A stretch of 64,000 nucleotides of DNA from Pedobacter sp. HDW13 (lineage in GTDB: Bacteria > Bacteroidota > Bacteroidia > Sphingobacteriales > Sphingobacteriaceae): positions 434,001 to 498,000 of the forward strand of contig NZ_CP049868.1 in NCBI RefSeq assembly GCF_011303555.1, written 5' to 3'. Shown piece by piece: positions 63,870 to 64,000 of this stretch. The notes beneath the pieces are model-generated. The model was not told the origin of the DNA. It saw nothing but the letters and a program-made list of their open reading frames with translations, and searched no databases. Both the position numbers and the translations under genes were made by a program. The first letter of the stretch is position 1; each line of letters starts with the position of its first letter.

Positions 63870-64000
63870 TGGAAGTTGGCTTGGTGTTAATGGTTTAATT
63901 AATCAATTTGAATAGCTGGAGTGAGCATACTTATTTCATTTGAAACTTGGTTAGGATTGGATTAGATAAAGCATTGGAATGATTGACAAAATCTTTTAGA

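Overview
The window reads as a chromosomal segment of a Bacteroidota bacterium, most likely a Pedobacter-like member of the Sphingobacteriaceae. Supporting signs are the single-chain SecDF, a PUR-like DUF3276 protein, a long NusB, a GLPGLI protein beside a TonB-type receptor, a small DUF5522 protein, AT-rich intergenic DNA, and several matches to the Bacteroidota promoter pattern (TTTG-like box, 18-20 bp, TAnnTTTG). The genus is an inference from gene content; no 16S gene is present.

From 1 to about 46.5 kb the window is housekeeping chromosome. It carries a cut-off pirin gene, AlkD-like glycosylase, a secreted GH20 hexosaminidase with PA14, sulfhydrylase (MetZ type), OsmC, IspE, a folate block (ThyA, PH-domain protein, DHFR), SecDF, NDH-2, HMG-CoA-lyase-like enzyme, class II aldolase, AccD, an M28 peptidase, cytochrome bd (cydAB), cysteine desulfurase, GlmM, a methyltransferase/PAP2/ZIP run, an MBL exonuclease, then ybbR-coaE and nusB-DUF1573-yajC, an amino-acid dehydrogenase, an ABC exporter, YchF, a HAD phosphatase and MgtE. 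Three of these genes (cydB, cydA, cysteine desulfurase) each carry a one-base loss of a G in a G-run; each reads through to family length if one G is restored. A Uma2-type nuclease gene is truly decayed, with several lesions.

At 46541 lies tRNA-Arg(CCG). Just after its 3' end is a stub of a tyrosine-recombinase N-terminus. From there to the right edge the DNA changes character: relics of two serine recombinases, a transposase stub, two copies of a putative IS terminal motif, long gene-poor stretches, and cell-surface or secreted cargo. The cargo includes a large lipoprotein with an HExxH motif, a TonB-type receptor with a GLPGLI protein and a small secreted peptide, two GT-C membrane glycosyltransferases, a GtrA protein, an MG2/plug-domain protein, and two paralogous membrane-anchored thioredoxin-fold proteins. 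One paralog keeps a CxxC; the other has lost it.

The most system-like unit is at 61.5-63.9 kb. A TMTC-like GT-C enzyme overlaps by ATGA the CxxC thioredoxin-fold protein, which is followed by a secreted six-cysteine peptide with an Asp-Thr repeat tail. A second paralog of the thioredoxin-fold protein sits next to a second GT-C enzyme at 56.4-58.3 kb. A link between secreted Cys-rich peptides, a dedicated redox partner and membrane glycosyltransferases is inferred from context only.

Separate from genes, the intergenic DNA is rich in quasi-palindromes and in copies of a dispersed REP-like element (16.7, 25.7 and, diverged, 44.0 kb).
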